From Chloroflexota bacterium (GTDB taxonomy: Bacteria > Chloroflexota > UBA11872 > UBA12225): DNA of 47,915 nt. The translations under genes and the position numbers were made by a program. The notes beneath the pieces are model-generated. The model had not been told where the DNA came from. It saw nothing but the letters and a program-made list of their open reading frames with translations, and did no database searches. The number at the start of each line of letters is the position of its first letter. The stretch's first letter is position 1. Shown here one piece after another: positions 26,844-35,390 of this stretch. The stretch is from NCBI GenBank assembly GCA_947446285.1, contig CANFGH010000012.1:1-47915 (forward strand), in the 5' to 3' direction.

Positions 26844-27836
26844 ATGAAAGTCTTCATTACACGGAACATCCCCGACATCGGGCCAGCCAAGTTGCGGGAG
26901 ACCGGGTGGGAAATTGACCAATGGCATTCCGACGACGTCATCCCGCGTGCCACGCTTTTGGAGAAGGTTCGCGGGGCTGACGCCGTGCTGTCGCTCCTGA
27001 CCGAACGCATCGACGCAGACCTTCTTGACGCCGCGGGTTCCCAACTCAAAGTGGTTGCCAATCTGGCGGTCGGGTTCGACAACTTCGTGGTCAGTGAAAT
27101 GACCAAACGGCACGTCATCGGCACGAACACTCCGGACGTCCTCACCGATACGACCGCTGACCTCGCGTGGGCGCTCTTGATGTCTACCGCCCGCATGCTT
27201 CCACAGGCGCAGAAATATGTGCACGATGGTAAATGGACCACGTGGGGACCCCTCTTGTTCCGGGGACAGGACATCCATCACGCGACTCTCGGGCTAATCG
27301 GTGTTGGCAGGATTGGTGCCGCAATGGCCCGCCGGGCCACGGGATTTGACATGAAGGTCGTCTACTACGACGCGTACCGACGTCAGGATCTTGAAGAGAA
27401 ATACGGCTACCACTATGCCAGTTCGGTAGAGGAAGTCCTCCACCAAGCCGACTTCGTGAGCGTCCACACGCCCTACATGCCGGAGACGCATCACCTGATC
27501 AACGCCGACCGTCTCAAAATGATGAAGTCCACGGCCATTCTCATCAATAGTGCGCGTGGCCCGATCGTCGACCCGAAGGCGCTTTACGACGCGTTGCACA
27601 CTGGGACGATTTGGGCGGCGGGTCTGGACGTGACTTCGCCAGAACCGATCCACATGGACGATCCATTGCTGTCCCTGGAAAACTGCCTGATCGTGCCCCA
27701 CATCGCGAGTGCTTCGATGCAGACGCGAGATAACATGAGCGAACTCGCCGCTGACAACATCATCAATGTACTGACGCACAAGGCGCCGAAGACCCCTGTG
27801 AACAAGGACGCGGTTGTCGCCCAGGGCCTCGCCTGA
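26844..27836 (+). CDS. D-isomer-specific 2-hydroxyacid dehydrogenase (glyoxylate/hydroxypyruvate reductase-like)
   Basis: 330 residues from the ATG at 26844, with AAGGAG about eleven bases upstream; an ATG at 26814 lacks such a site. The NAD(P)-binding fold shows LGLIGVGRIGAAMARRA (151-166). Catalytic residues fit the family: Arg238 in NSARGPIVD, Glu267 in SPEPIH, His286 in VPHIASAS. The protein most resembles glyoxylate reductases of the GyaR/GhrB type, reducing glyoxylate or hydroxypyruvate; other 2-keto acids are possible. It begins a run of same-strand catabolic genes, with the cyclophilin-like gene 86 nt downstream. Confidence 0.9.
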   Translation: MKVFITRNIPDIGPAKLRETGWEIDQWHSDDVIPRATLLEKVRGADAVLSLLTERIDADLLDAAGSQLKVVANLAVGFDNFVVSEMTKRHVIGTNTPDVLTDTTADLAWALLMSTARMLPQAQKYVHDGKWTTWGPLLFRGQDIHHATLGLIGVGRIGAAMARRATGFDMKVVYYDAYRRQDLEEKYGYHYASSVEEVLHQADFVSVHTPYMPETHHLINADRLKMMKSTAILINSARGPIVDPKALYDALHTGTIWAAGLDVTSPEPIHMDDPLLSLENCLIVPHIASASMQTRDNMSELAADNIINVLTHKAPKTPVNKDAVVAQGLA

Positions 27837-27922
27837 TTCTGGCGAGCGAGCAATGCATGTTTCTAGTCTCCATGGGGTTTCGGTGACGTTACCTCATGGA
27901 TCAATGACACCAGGGACCCACC

Positions 27923-28294
27923 ATGCCACGAACCATTCGCATCGCCGCAGGCAACGTGACGATGGACGCGACGCTGAACGACACGGCAACGGCATCTGAA
28001 ATCTGGGATGCGTTGCCAATCTCGGCCCGCGCCAACATTTGGGGCGACGAGATCTACTTCGCCATTCCGGTTCACCGTAACGAGGAGAATGCAAAGGCAA
28101 CCGTAGGTCTCGGCGATCTTGGGTACTGGCCGCCTGGCAACGCATTCTGCATCTTCTACGGCCCGACCCCAATGAGCCGCGGGGATGAGATCCGGCCTGC
28201 ATCGCCGGTGAACATCGTGGGCAAAATCGTCGGGGATGCGACGTTGTTCAAGCAGGTTGCGTCGAGTTCCAAAGTCACCATTACCCCCGTGTAG
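27923..28294 (+). CDS. Cyclophilin-like fold protein (TM1367/COG2164 type)
   Basis: 123 residues. The sequence follows the PF04126 cyclophilin-like family almost motif by motif: IRIAAGNVTMDATLNDTATA, DALPISARANIWGDEIYF, AIPVHRNEEN, GDLGYWPPGNAFCIFYGPTP and a closing SPVNIVGKIVGDA. The fold is like eukaryotic cyclophilin, but prolyl isomerase activity has not been shown for these small proteins to my knowledge. They recur beside amidohydrolases and oxidoreductases. A GGGACC stretch before the ATG is a weak ribosome site. Role here unknown; the gene sits between two dehydrogenase genes on the same strand. Confidence 0.85.
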   Translation: MPRTIRIAAGNVTMDATLNDTATASEIWDALPISARANIWGDEIYFAIPVHRNEENAKATVGLGDLGYWPPGNAFCIFYGPTPMSRGDEIRPASPVNIVGKIVGDATLFKQVASSSKVTITPV

Positions 28295-28392
28295 GGCCGA
28301 AGTATGCTAGTGCTCGGACCCTGCGTAACGGCCATGGGTTGCTTGCAGGTGCTGGCGAATCCAGCGCAGAGAATGACAACAGGAGAAGGATC

Positions 28393-29448
28393 TTGGTCAC
28401 ATTCGGCATCATTGGCGCAGGCGGGATCGCAAACAAGCTCCATCTTCCCCAGATCCACGACATGCCGAACGCGACCGTCAAGCGCATCACTGGTCGGTCG
28501 GAAGCCCGTTTGCGGATCCTCGCGGACAGGTGGTCAATCCCTCACTGGTCCCATGATTGGCACGACGTGGTGAATGACCCTGAAATTGATGCAGTTATCG
28601 TTGCCCTGCCTCACCCGATGCACGTGTCTGCCGGGTTGGCGGTGCTCTCTGCAGGCAAGCACCTTCTGATGCAGAAGCCGCTTTGTGATCAACTCGATGA
28701 CGCCCACCACTTCGTCGAAGCTGCGGACGCCGCCTTTACCCGGGGCGTCGTGACCTTGGCAATGCCACACTTTGCGGGGGCCGTTTACGCTGCACGGGAT
28801 CAAATTGCAACGGGCGCGATTGGCCGGGTATCGGGTGCAAGCGGTCGCTCATCACACGGTGGACCTGAGGTGTATTACTCGGAAGTTCGCGACGCTTTTG
28901 AGGAAACCGGCAAGGATCTCTGGTTCTTCGATGCTGCTCAAGCGTCCGTAGGTGCCTTATTTGACATGGGCGTTTACGCAACATCCCAGTTGATTGCAGT
29001 TGGGGGGGCTGTCGGGCGTGTGTTCGGACGCGCCTCAACCTTTGACAAGCCAACCCAACTTGAAGACACGGCCACCCTCCTGCTTGAGTTCACGAGTGGT
29101 GCCCTCGGTACGATGGAGACCGGATGGTGCGACCCCGCGCGCACCAACTTCCTTCACATCCATGGAACCCAAGGCAAGCTCGTGGCTCCGGGTCATGCCG
29201 GGAACCCGCTCACGAAGTGGACCCCCGGCTCCTACACGCGCGAGGACATTCCGGCGACACCATCAGCTGTCGATGTGGCACCGTTCGCCACCGGCAATGT
29301 TCACCAACATCTGATCGACTGCATTACGGCCGGGCATCAGCCCCCCGTGTCGAATGCGCAGTTCGCTCGGCACGTGACCGAAGTCCTCCTTGCGGGCCTT
29401 GCTTCGGCAAAGTCGGGTCTGCCAGTGAACGTCGAAAGTCGTATTTAG
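28393..29448 (+). CDS. Gfo/Idh/MocA family NAD(P)-dependent oxidoreductase (TTG start)
   Basis: 351 residues. The start is a TTG at 28393, placed seven bases after a very strong AGGAG-AAGGA ribosome site. The frame then reads VTFGIIGAGGIANKLHLPQ, exactly where this family begins. Earlier ATG starts would add an unrelated N-terminus. The Rossmann motif is GAGGIA, and MQKPLCD is the family's E-K-P-like stretch with the catalytic Lys. The C-terminal half holds LWFFDAAQASVGALFDMGVYA. Members oxidise or reduce sugars, inositols and their derivatives. With DUF993 and an OYE-family gene nearby, a role in an inositol- or sugar-like breakdown pathway is possible but unproven. Confidence 0.88.
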   Translation: MVTFGIIGAGGIANKLHLPQIHDMPNATVKRITGRSEARLRILADRWSIPHWSHDWHDVVNDPEIDAVIVALPHPMHVSAGLAVLSAGKHLLMQKPLCDQLDDAHHFVEAADAAFTRGVVTLAMPHFAGAVYAARDQIATGAIGRVSGASGRSSHGGPEVYYSEVRDAFEETGKDLWFFDAAQASVGALFDMGVYATSQLIAVGGAVGRVFGRASTFDKPTQLEDTATLLLEFTSGALGTMETGWCDPARTNFLHIHGTQGKLVAPGHAGNPLTKWTPGSYTREDIPATPSAVDVAPFATGNVHQHLIDCITAGHQPPVSNAQFARHVTEVLLAGLASAKSGLPVNVESRI

Positions 29449-29459
29449 ATTGCGCCCTT

Positions 29460-29493
29460 CCACCAGTCGCTGGCTTGAGAAAGTGACTGGTGG
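29460..29493. terminator. 12-bp hairpin between convergent genes, candidate bidirectional terminator
   Basis: CCACCAGTCGCT (29460-29471) pairs with AGTGACTGGTGG (29482-29493) over 12 positions with one G-U pair, leaving a 10-base loop. It lies 11 bases after the Gfo/Idh stop and just before the stop of the convergent small gene at 29497. There is no clear U-tract on either side, so termination strength is uncertain. Confidence 0.5.
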
Positions 29494-29496
29494 CAG

Positions 29497-29763
29497 TCAC
29501 TCGTGATCATCAAGGACGGCGCGGTTGATCCGTTCAGAGGCGTCAGGGGAATCCGTGTCATCACCGCCGAAGTCGGCGAGGATCTGCTCGTAAATCCGGG
29601 AGGGCGCCACGACGGAGACCACGCGTCCATCCTTCCAGAAAAGGCGGACATCCGGATAGAACCCGAAGTACATCAACGCGACTTCTGCCTCGATTGCCTT
29701 GCCGAAACGAACCCGGTAACGGTCGTCATCAACGGGTTCAACGCCTGCACGTGATCCGGTCAA
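29497..29763 (-). CDS. Small hypothetical protein
   Basis: 88 residues from a TTG at 29763, preceded by GGAAGGGG about five bases upstream; a TTG at 29787 is a second choice. The product begins TGSRAGVEPVDDDRYRVRFG and continues with AEVALMYFGFYPDVRLFWKDGRVVSVV, then an acidic tail (GGDDTDSPDASER). It is soluble, alpha/beta in appearance, with no known motif that I recognise. The frame stays open further upstream to 30000, but that part overlaps the next gene and has the arginine-rich composition of a shadow frame. Confidence 0.4.
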   Translation of the reverse strand: MTGSRAGVEPVDDDRYRVRFGKAIEAEVALMYFGFYPDVRLFWKDGRVVSVVAPSRIYEQILADFGGDDTDSPDASERINRAVLDDHE

Positions 29764-29788
29764 GGGATCCCCTTCCAGAGACGCCAAT

Positions 29789-30064
29789 TCACGACTTTGT
29801 CGCTGAATGCGGATCGGTATCCGCCGGAATAGGATCAGTTTGCACTTCGACCGCCTGATCCTCAGCGTGGGAGATACCCTGCTTACCCACATATGAGGGG
29901 CCAAGCTCGTCCTGTAGGTCACCCCCCGAATGCTCGCCATTGCCGGGGGCGTCATCGGTAGCTGGCGCCGGGGCAGTTGCAAAGCCGACCGCGTACGCAA
30001 GGATCACGCTCCCAACGACAGCACCGATGGCGAGGAGTGGCGGCGGCTCCCAGAAGGTGGACAT
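29789..30064 (-). CDS. Small single-helix membrane protein
   Basis: 91 residues from the ATG at 30064 (MSTFWEPPPLL). A single hydrophobic segment, about residues 9-30 (LAIGAVVGSVILAYAVGFA), is followed by a 60-residue acidic, Ala/Pro/Asp-rich tail (ATAPAPATDDAPGNGEHSGG). The layout is that of an anchored protein with a disordered tail; the side of the membrane is not decided by the sequence. The gene is followed 25 nt later by the small gene ending at 29497, and the two may be co-transcribed. No family recognised. The 270 nt between this gene and 30335 hold nothing I can support. Confidence 0.45.
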   Translation of the reverse strand: MSTFWEPPPLLAIGAVVGSVILAYAVGFATAPAPATDDAPGNGEHSGGDLQDELGPSYVGKQGISHAEDQAVEVQTDPIPADTDPHSATKS

Positions 30065-30334
30065 GACACCGTGAGTGTACGGTGGCACGGAAGACGGGTT
30101 TCATGGCGGCAAACGCTAGGCTGGGCACACACTCCGCAATTCGGCGCAATCGCTCGGGTTCGGCGCGGGACCCCGGATCATTCGGTCAGCGGCGCGTGAC
30201 GCACGGCAACGGCTCGTGGGAATGCTCGATTCAACGCCCAGTAACTCCTACCATTATGTTGCGGTGTGCAATCCTGATGGCCTCGATCCGTAGCTTGACC
30301 GCACAGCGCATGCCCGTCAGCAGCGCACTAAAGT

Positions 30335-31942
30335 ATGACCATGACATCGTCGACCAACCCGGAACCAGACGACCAAGAGCCATCTCGTGCCATTCCCACG
30401 AACGTCGTTGTCGATGCCCCAACGGACATTTGCTTGCCAACCGGTGTGCCATCGTCGCGTCCCATCTGCGCAACCGACCCCGTCCGGCGGGTCGCTTCGA
30501 TCAAGACCGTGTCCGACTTCAGATCGCACCTGTGGGACCTTGGCGTAGATGTGCCAGTCGATGACTCCATGGTCACGGGCGATTTGTCTCCCCTAGCGCA
30601 GTCGCTTGAATGGAATGGAAGGCGCATCGGTAACCGCGTTGCCGTCCATCCAATGTAAGGGTGGGACGGAACCGCCGATGGAAGCATTACCCCGGCGGTG
30701 CGTCGTCGCTGGCAGCGGTTCGGACGTTCCGGTGCCAAGCTGATTTGGGGCTGTGAAGCCATGGCCGTGCGTCATGATGGTCGTGCCAATCCCAACCAAT
30801 TGATCCTGGATGAGCCCCATGCCGGAGGCATCCGGGAAGTGCGAGATGCACTCGTCGAAGCACATTCCGAGGCCCATGGGCGGACGGATGACCTCGTGAT
30901 CGGTTTCCAGTTGACCCATTCAGGTCGGTATTGCCGACCCACTCCTGGTGGCGCGTTTGAACCACGCGTTGCGTTCCGTCATCCGTTGCTCGACGCGCGG
31001 TTCCGGGTCTCTGACGATTCCCAGATCATCACCGACGCAGAACTAAGGATCCTGATCTTGGATTATGTCAAGTCGGCGCGGCTCGCCTTGGAGTGCGGCG
31101 CTGACTTCGTCGACATCAAGCACTGCCACGGCTACCTGCTGCATGAGTTCCTTGGTGCCCGGGGCCGTTCCGGCGAATTCGGCGGCTCGTTTGAAAACCG
31201 CACCCGTCTACTTCAGGAAATCGTGTCAGGTATCCGCGCTGATGGGAACCCTATCGGCCTTGGCGTCCGCTTGTCGGCATTCGATTTCCTGCCGTTCGAA
31301 CCTGATGCCTCGCGGTCTCGGAATGGACGTGTCGGCCCTGGAGTGCCGGTCGGGATTGACGGTCTGGAAACCTACCCGTTCGGCTTCGGGCATGACCCGG
31401 CCAATCCGCTGGTTCCAGACCTAACCGAGACGCGACAGTTCATCGAACTGTGTCACGCCCTCGGCATCAGGTTAATCAACCTGACCGCCGGTTCTCCCTA
31501 CTATGTGCCCCATATCCAGCGACCAGCCGCTTTCCCGCCTTCAGATGGCTATCAACCGCCGGAGGATCCGTTGGTCGGGGTCGCACGTCAGATCGCCGTT
31601 GTTCGGGCGATCAAAGCAACCGCACCGCCGGAAATGGTGTTCGTTGGCACCGGGTACTCCTATTTACAGGAGTTCCTGCCGAACGTCGCACAGGCGACCG
31701 TCCGAAACGGGTGGGTGGATAGTGTTGGACTAGGTCGGATGGTCCTTGCCTACCCGGAGATCATCACTGAAGCAGTCGGCGGGCGCGACATCGCACGAAC
31801 AAGGGTGTGCCGAACGTTCTCCGATTGCACCACGGCACCCCGAAACGGCTTGCCATCCGGGTGCTACCCGCTCGATCCGCATTACAAGTCGATGCCCGAA
31901 GCCGAACAACTCAAGAAGATCAAACAGGCTGCCGGCGTCTAA
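30335..31942 (+). pseudogene. NADH:flavin oxidoreductase (Old Yellow Enzyme family), interrupted by an in-frame TAA
   Basis: One continuous reading frame of 536 codons carries a TAA at 30656-30658. The first 107 codons end SPLAQSLEWNGRRIGNRVAVHPM, the FMN-binding start of the barrel. After the stop the same frame resumes with GWDGTADGS and RRRWQRFGRSGAKLIWG. The family normally has a Glu at the interrupted position (HPMEGWDG), one base away as GAA. The rest is intact: FQLTHSGRY, DIKHCHGYLLHEFLGARGR, GVRLSAFDF, and the FMN-phosphate end GLGRMVLAYPE. Cysteines near the C-terminus suggest no extra Fe-S domain. The first fragment alone (107 residues) could not form the barrel. Whether the gene is dead, read through or a sequencing error is open. 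TAAAGT lies six bases before the ATG at 30341. Confidence 0.8.
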
Positions 31943-32005
31943 GGCGAAAGTAGTAAGGCCGTCCACCGGGCGGCTGGGTGTCGGCGACTCGGAGGAACCG
32001 AAACT

Positions 32006-33205
32006 GTGACCACGCGTGCAACCCTGAAGCTTCCAGACGCCGCGGGCGCGGTTGCCGCCTACGTCGCCGGCCATGGAGATGCTCCGGCATTCGACCCACG
32101 CCTCGCATCCCTCGCGCCATCGCGGACGCGTGTCGCCTATGCTGCGGTCCACGTCGTGTCAAACCCATTGGCCGCGGTTTCGGACCCAACCGTGGATGTA
32201 GCCATCGACTGGGACGAGACGATGGCGTACCGCCACCATCTTTGGTCACTGGGGCTTTCCGTTGCGGAGGCAATGGATACCGCCCAACGGGGAATGGGTC
32301 TCGACTGGGCAGCGAGCCAGGCACTTATCCGACGGTCGCTTGCAGATGCGCGTGCGATCGGTGCAATCGACCGCATCGCGTGTGGAGCGGGGACCGATCA
32401 CCTGAAACCTGGCCCGGGAGTGACGATCGCCGACGTGAAGCGCGCGTACGACGAACAGTGTGCATTCGTCGAAGGCGAAGGCGGGCGGGTGATCCTGATG
32501 GCGAGCCGGGCACTAGCAGCCTGTGCGCGTGGACCGGAGGACTACGCCTCCGTCTACGACCACGTCTTTTCACAGATCCGCCAACCAGTCATCCTTCATT
32601 GGCTGGGCGACATGTTCGACCCCGCGCTCGCGGGCTATTGGGGTTCAAGTGACATTCCCGCGGCAATGGACAGTTGCGTGGCGGTCATCAACGCGAACAG
32701 GGCCAAGATTGACGGCATCAAGTTGTCATTGCTTGACGATGCGTGGGAAATCCACCTTCGTGATCGTCTACCCGCAAGCGTTCGGATGTACACCGGTGAC
32801 GACTTCAACTACCCCCGGTTGATCGCCGGAGATGAGAACCGTCATTCAGATGCGCTTCTCGGCATTTTCGACGCGATCGCTCCGGCAGCGGCAGCCGCTC
32901 TCACGGCACTCGATGCAGGAGACCATGCGCGGTATGACGCGATTTTCGAACCCACTGTCCCGCTTGCGCGCCACATTTTCCGCGCGCCGACTCGCTCATA
33001 TAAGACTGGGATCGTGTTCCTGTCGTACGTGAATGGTCGCCAGAAGCACTTCCGGATGATCGGCGGCCAGGAGAGTGCGCGATCGATCATTCATCTCGCA
33101 GAGCTTTTCCGATTAGCTGATCGGGCGGGCCTGCTTGTCGACGTCGACGATGCGTGCGCGCGCTTCCGGCCGGTGCTGGAGCTTGCGGGAATACCTCAGT
33201 CCTGA
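32006..33205 (+). CDS. DUF993 family protein (TIM-barrel, dihydrodipicolinate-synthase-like)
   Basis: 399 residues, GTG start with GGAGG ten bases upstream. The segments VDVAIDWDETMAYRHHLWSLGL, VAEAMDTAQRGMGLDW and IACGAGTDHL are signatures of DUF993 (PF06187), a family of barrel enzymes distantly like dihydrodipicolinate synthase and of unproven reaction. Further on are ILHWLGDMFDPALAGYWG and KIDGIKLSLLD, the latter placing a Lys where lyases of this fold form a Schiff base. The gene follows the OYE-family gene by 63 nt and likely belongs to the same operon as the Gfo/Idh gene. Its TGA directly abuts the TGA of the convergent frame at 33206. Confidence 0.85.
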   Translation: MTTRATLKLPDAAGAVAAYVAGHGDAPAFDPRLASLAPSRTRVAYAAVHVVSNPLAAVSDPTVDVAIDWDETMAYRHHLWSLGLSVAEAMDTAQRGMGLDWAASQALIRRSLADARAIGAIDRIACGAGTDHLKPGPGVTIADVKRAYDEQCAFVEGEGGRVILMASRALAACARGPEDYASVYDHVFSQIRQPVILHWLGDMFDPALAGYWGSSDIPAAMDSCVAVINANRAKIDGIKLSLLDDAWEIHLRDRLPASVRMYTGDDFNYPRLIAGDENRHSDALLGIFDAIAPAAAAALTALDAGDHARYDAIFEPTVPLARHIFRAPTRSYKTGIVFLSYVNGRQKHFRMIGGQESARSIIHLAELFRLADRAGLLVDVDDACARFRPVLELAGIPQS

Positions 33206-33783
33206 TCAGTTCGACGCAACCACCCTTTGGCGAACGATGTGCACCCGTGGGGAGCAATCGGGCGAGGCATCTGAGAAAACGCTGGTCTCTATCAGGACCC
33301 ACCCATTAGCATCGAGCACTTGAACTCGGGCATTGACTGCAATCGCTTCCCGATCCGCGACCTGAGCAGCAATCGTTTGGCAGACGTTTGCTGCAATACC
33401 GAGATCGACGGGGCGGAAAAGCAGGTCGGTCCCGACCACAGTGACGTCGCCGTCAGTCAGGACGTCACCGATATGGGCCATTCACGTCGGCGGAACTTCG
33501 CCATTGGACTGGCCAGTTTTCACGGTCGCACGGAAGTTGGGTCCAGCTTCCTTCGATCCAGAACGTCGGCCTTCCGGATCGGTGTGTTCTGGCCCGCGGG
33601 TCGGTCGATCTGACGAAACTCCGACCGTAGGTTGGTCGACCTGAGAGCCGGGAGTCCGGTTTGACCCGTGATGGTCGGTTGAACCGCGTTCTGCGCTGGC
33701 GTCCCGGCAGGTTCAGGAGTCCCACACGGTTGGAAGGCCCACAAGAAAGCCGCCATTCCAACAATGATGGGGGCAAGCCCCAA
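33206..33783 (-). pseudogene. Membrane-anchored hypothetical protein, apparently broken by a frameshift and a TGA
   Basis: Three pieces look like one protein. The N-terminal piece (from about 33783) reads LGLAPIIVGMAAFLWAFQPCGTPEPAG, a hydrophobic anchor ending in a Cys. A frame change near 33700 leads to a linker rich in Pro, Thr, Asp and Glu (QVDQPTVGVSSDRPTRGPEHT, then ATVKTGQSNGEVPPT). A TGA at 33482-33484 follows. The same frame continues as MAHIGDVLTDGDVTVVGTDLL to a stop at 33206, a beta-rich domain of about 90 residues. Alternatively the last 91 codons (33206-33481) could be an independent small gene. I do not recognise the family. The start is uncertain because the upstream frame lacks a good ATG. 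Confidence 0.4.
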
Positions 33784-33887
33784 CCGCTGGGGGTCGGTTA
33801 CGCGCGAAGATCATCTGGCAGTTTCCCGCCAGACGATTGCACGCTGACCAGCCATTCCCGGATGTCCCCGACTCCGAGATGAGCCAA

Positions 33888-34751
33888 TTAGTGGGATGCC
33901 GTGGGGTTGGAGATCGGTGCACCGATCAAGTTGCCCCATTCGGTCCACGAGCCATCGTAGTTGCGCACATTCTTGTAGCCGAGGAGCTCACGCAACACGA
34001 ACCACGTGTGGCTCGAACGCTCACCGATCCGGCAATACGCAACGACGTCCTTGTCAGACGTCACACCCTTGCCACCGTAGAGGGCATGGAGTTCACTTGC
34101 CGACTTGAAGGATCCATCCTCGTTGGCCGCCTGTGCCCACGGGACATTGGTCGCGCTGGGGATATGGCCGGCGCGCTGTGCGGTCTCAGACATGCCTGGA
34201 GGTGCAATCACCTGACCCGTGTACTCAGCGGGTGACCGGACATCGACCATGGCACGTCCGGGGGCATCAATGTACTCACGTACCTGCTGTGAGAAGGCGC
34301 GGATTGACAGGTCGGCATCATGGGCGTGATAGGTCGTTGCATTGAAATGGGGTATTTCGGTCACCAACGGCCGGTTCTCGAGTTCCCACTTCTTTCGCCC
34401 GCCATTCATGAGGCTGACGTGCTTGTGGCCGTACAGGGTTGCAACCCAGTAGGCAAACGCCGCGAACCAGTTGTTGTTGTCACCGTAGAACACAATGTGC
34501 GTCTCCGCAGCGATCCCAGTCGATGAGAGGAGTGACTCCCACGAGGCATTGGATGGGATGTCACGGCGGATGGTGTCGCCAAGCTGGGTCTGCCAATTCC
34601 ACCCCGCGGCGTTGGCGATGTGTCCTGACGCATAGGCGGTTACGTCAACATCGACCTCGACGAGGCGGACGTGGGCATCATGACCGTGGGCCACAACCCA
34701 TTCGGTCGAGACAAGGGCGGATGGTTTGGCGTAGTCGTTCGGGGTGGCCAT
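33888..34751 (-). CDS. sseA: Two-domain sulfurtransferase (thiosulfate sulfurtransferase, rhodanese)
   Basis: 287 residues with GGAGG well placed before the ATG. Two rhodanese domains are present. The N-terminal domain is inactive, with Asp91 (VFYGDNNNWFA) at the position of the cysteine. The C-terminal domain carries the catalytic Cys240 in AYCRIGERSSHTWF. CRIGERS-type loops are typical of the CysA/SseA thiosulfate sulfurtransferases, which move sulfane sulfur to cyanide or other acceptors. VDVRSPAEYTGQ and AGHIPSATNVPW are the usual flanking motifs. The preceding gene on the same strand, 57 nt upstream, is a small unknown protein that may be its partner. Confidence 0.92.
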   Translation of the reverse strand: MATPNDYAKPSALVSTEWVVAHGHDAHVRLVEVDVDVTAYASGHIANAAGWNWQTQLGDTIRRDIPSNASWESLLSSTGIAAETHIVFYGDNNNWFAAFAYWVATLYGHKHVSLMNGGRKKWELENRPLVTEIPHFNATTYHAHDADLSIRAFSQQVREYIDAPGRAMVDVRSPAEYTGQVIAPPGMSETAQRAGHIPSATNVPWAQAANEDGSFKSASELHALYGGKGVTSDKDVVAYCRIGERSSHTWFVLRELLGYKNVRNYDGSWTEWGNLIGAPISNPTASH

Positions 34752-34808
34752 TGGTCAACTCCTCCGTGCATGGCGGGGTGGCACGAATAGCGTGTCACCC
34801 GCCGGGCT

Positions 34809-35243
34809 TTACCAGGAACGCAGGTCACCATCGTCAATGCAGGCCCCGCGCGTGGCCTGCATGGCGAGGAAGTTCACACTTGCGGGTAATGCGATGGCAT
34901 GACTTATCCAGTGCACGCGTTCAGCCTCGGGGATCCGTTCACCAAGATCCCGCGCACAGATGTGCACCAGCACCTCAGACTTCTGGCCGGTCGCTTCGCC
35001 CGAGATACCAAAATCGAGGCGCCAATCCGCCCCACGCACCCGCCCAACGGTGTTCGTTCGGACCAGTTGGCAACCGGGAAGGCCTCGATATCGGTCCAGG
35101 ACACTGGCCCGGAACCAGATTTGCGCAAGTCCAGGTTCACCCGAGGCAACGCGCTGAAGCAGTCGGGTGCGCGACCGTGACAGCAACGCGAGTGCGACGG
35201 CGTCGGTCACACTGCCTTCAGCGACCGGGGTTTCGAGTGCCAT
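34809..35243 (-). CDS. Hypothetical protein upstream of the sulfurtransferase gene
   Basis: 144 residues from the ATG at 35243, preceded by AGGAAG; frame upstream of that (to 35333) has no ribosome site. The sequence starts MALETPVAEGSVTDAVALALL and is predicted helical there. A mixed alpha/beta part follows (AQIWFRASVLDRYRGL, WRLDFGISGEATGQKSEVLVHICARDL). One Trp-rich stretch (ERVHWISHAIALP) follows, and the C-terminus contains QATRGACIDDGD. No signal peptide or known motif seen. Gene order with a sulfurtransferase suggests a role in sulfur handling, but this is inference only. A perfect 6-bp inverted repeat (GCACGG-N3-CCGTGC) lies 68 bases upstream, at 35311-35325. Confidence 0.55.
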   Translation of the reverse strand: MALETPVAEGSVTDAVALALLSRSRTRLLQRVASGEPGLAQIWFRASVLDRYRGLPGCQLVRTNTVGRVRGADWRLDFGISGEATGQKSEVLVHICARDLGERIPEAERVHWISHAIALPASVNFLAMQATRGACIDDGDLRSW

Positions 35244-35390
35244 GATGCTTGCTTCCTGCGACCCGCAATGATGACTAAGACGGTCATCTTTATCGTGTAT
35301 ACGAAAGGTAGCACGGTTCCCGTGCATGGTCAAGCATCGGCGCGCAATTCGGTTCGGCTAACGCCACACGAAGGGCGCATCTTGATTTGG

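Noticed and set aside
29764-30000. Extension of the 88-residue gene to a 167-residue protein
   Set aside because: Overlaps the better-supported membrane protein gene in another frame and is rich in Arg and Ser, typical of a shadow frame.
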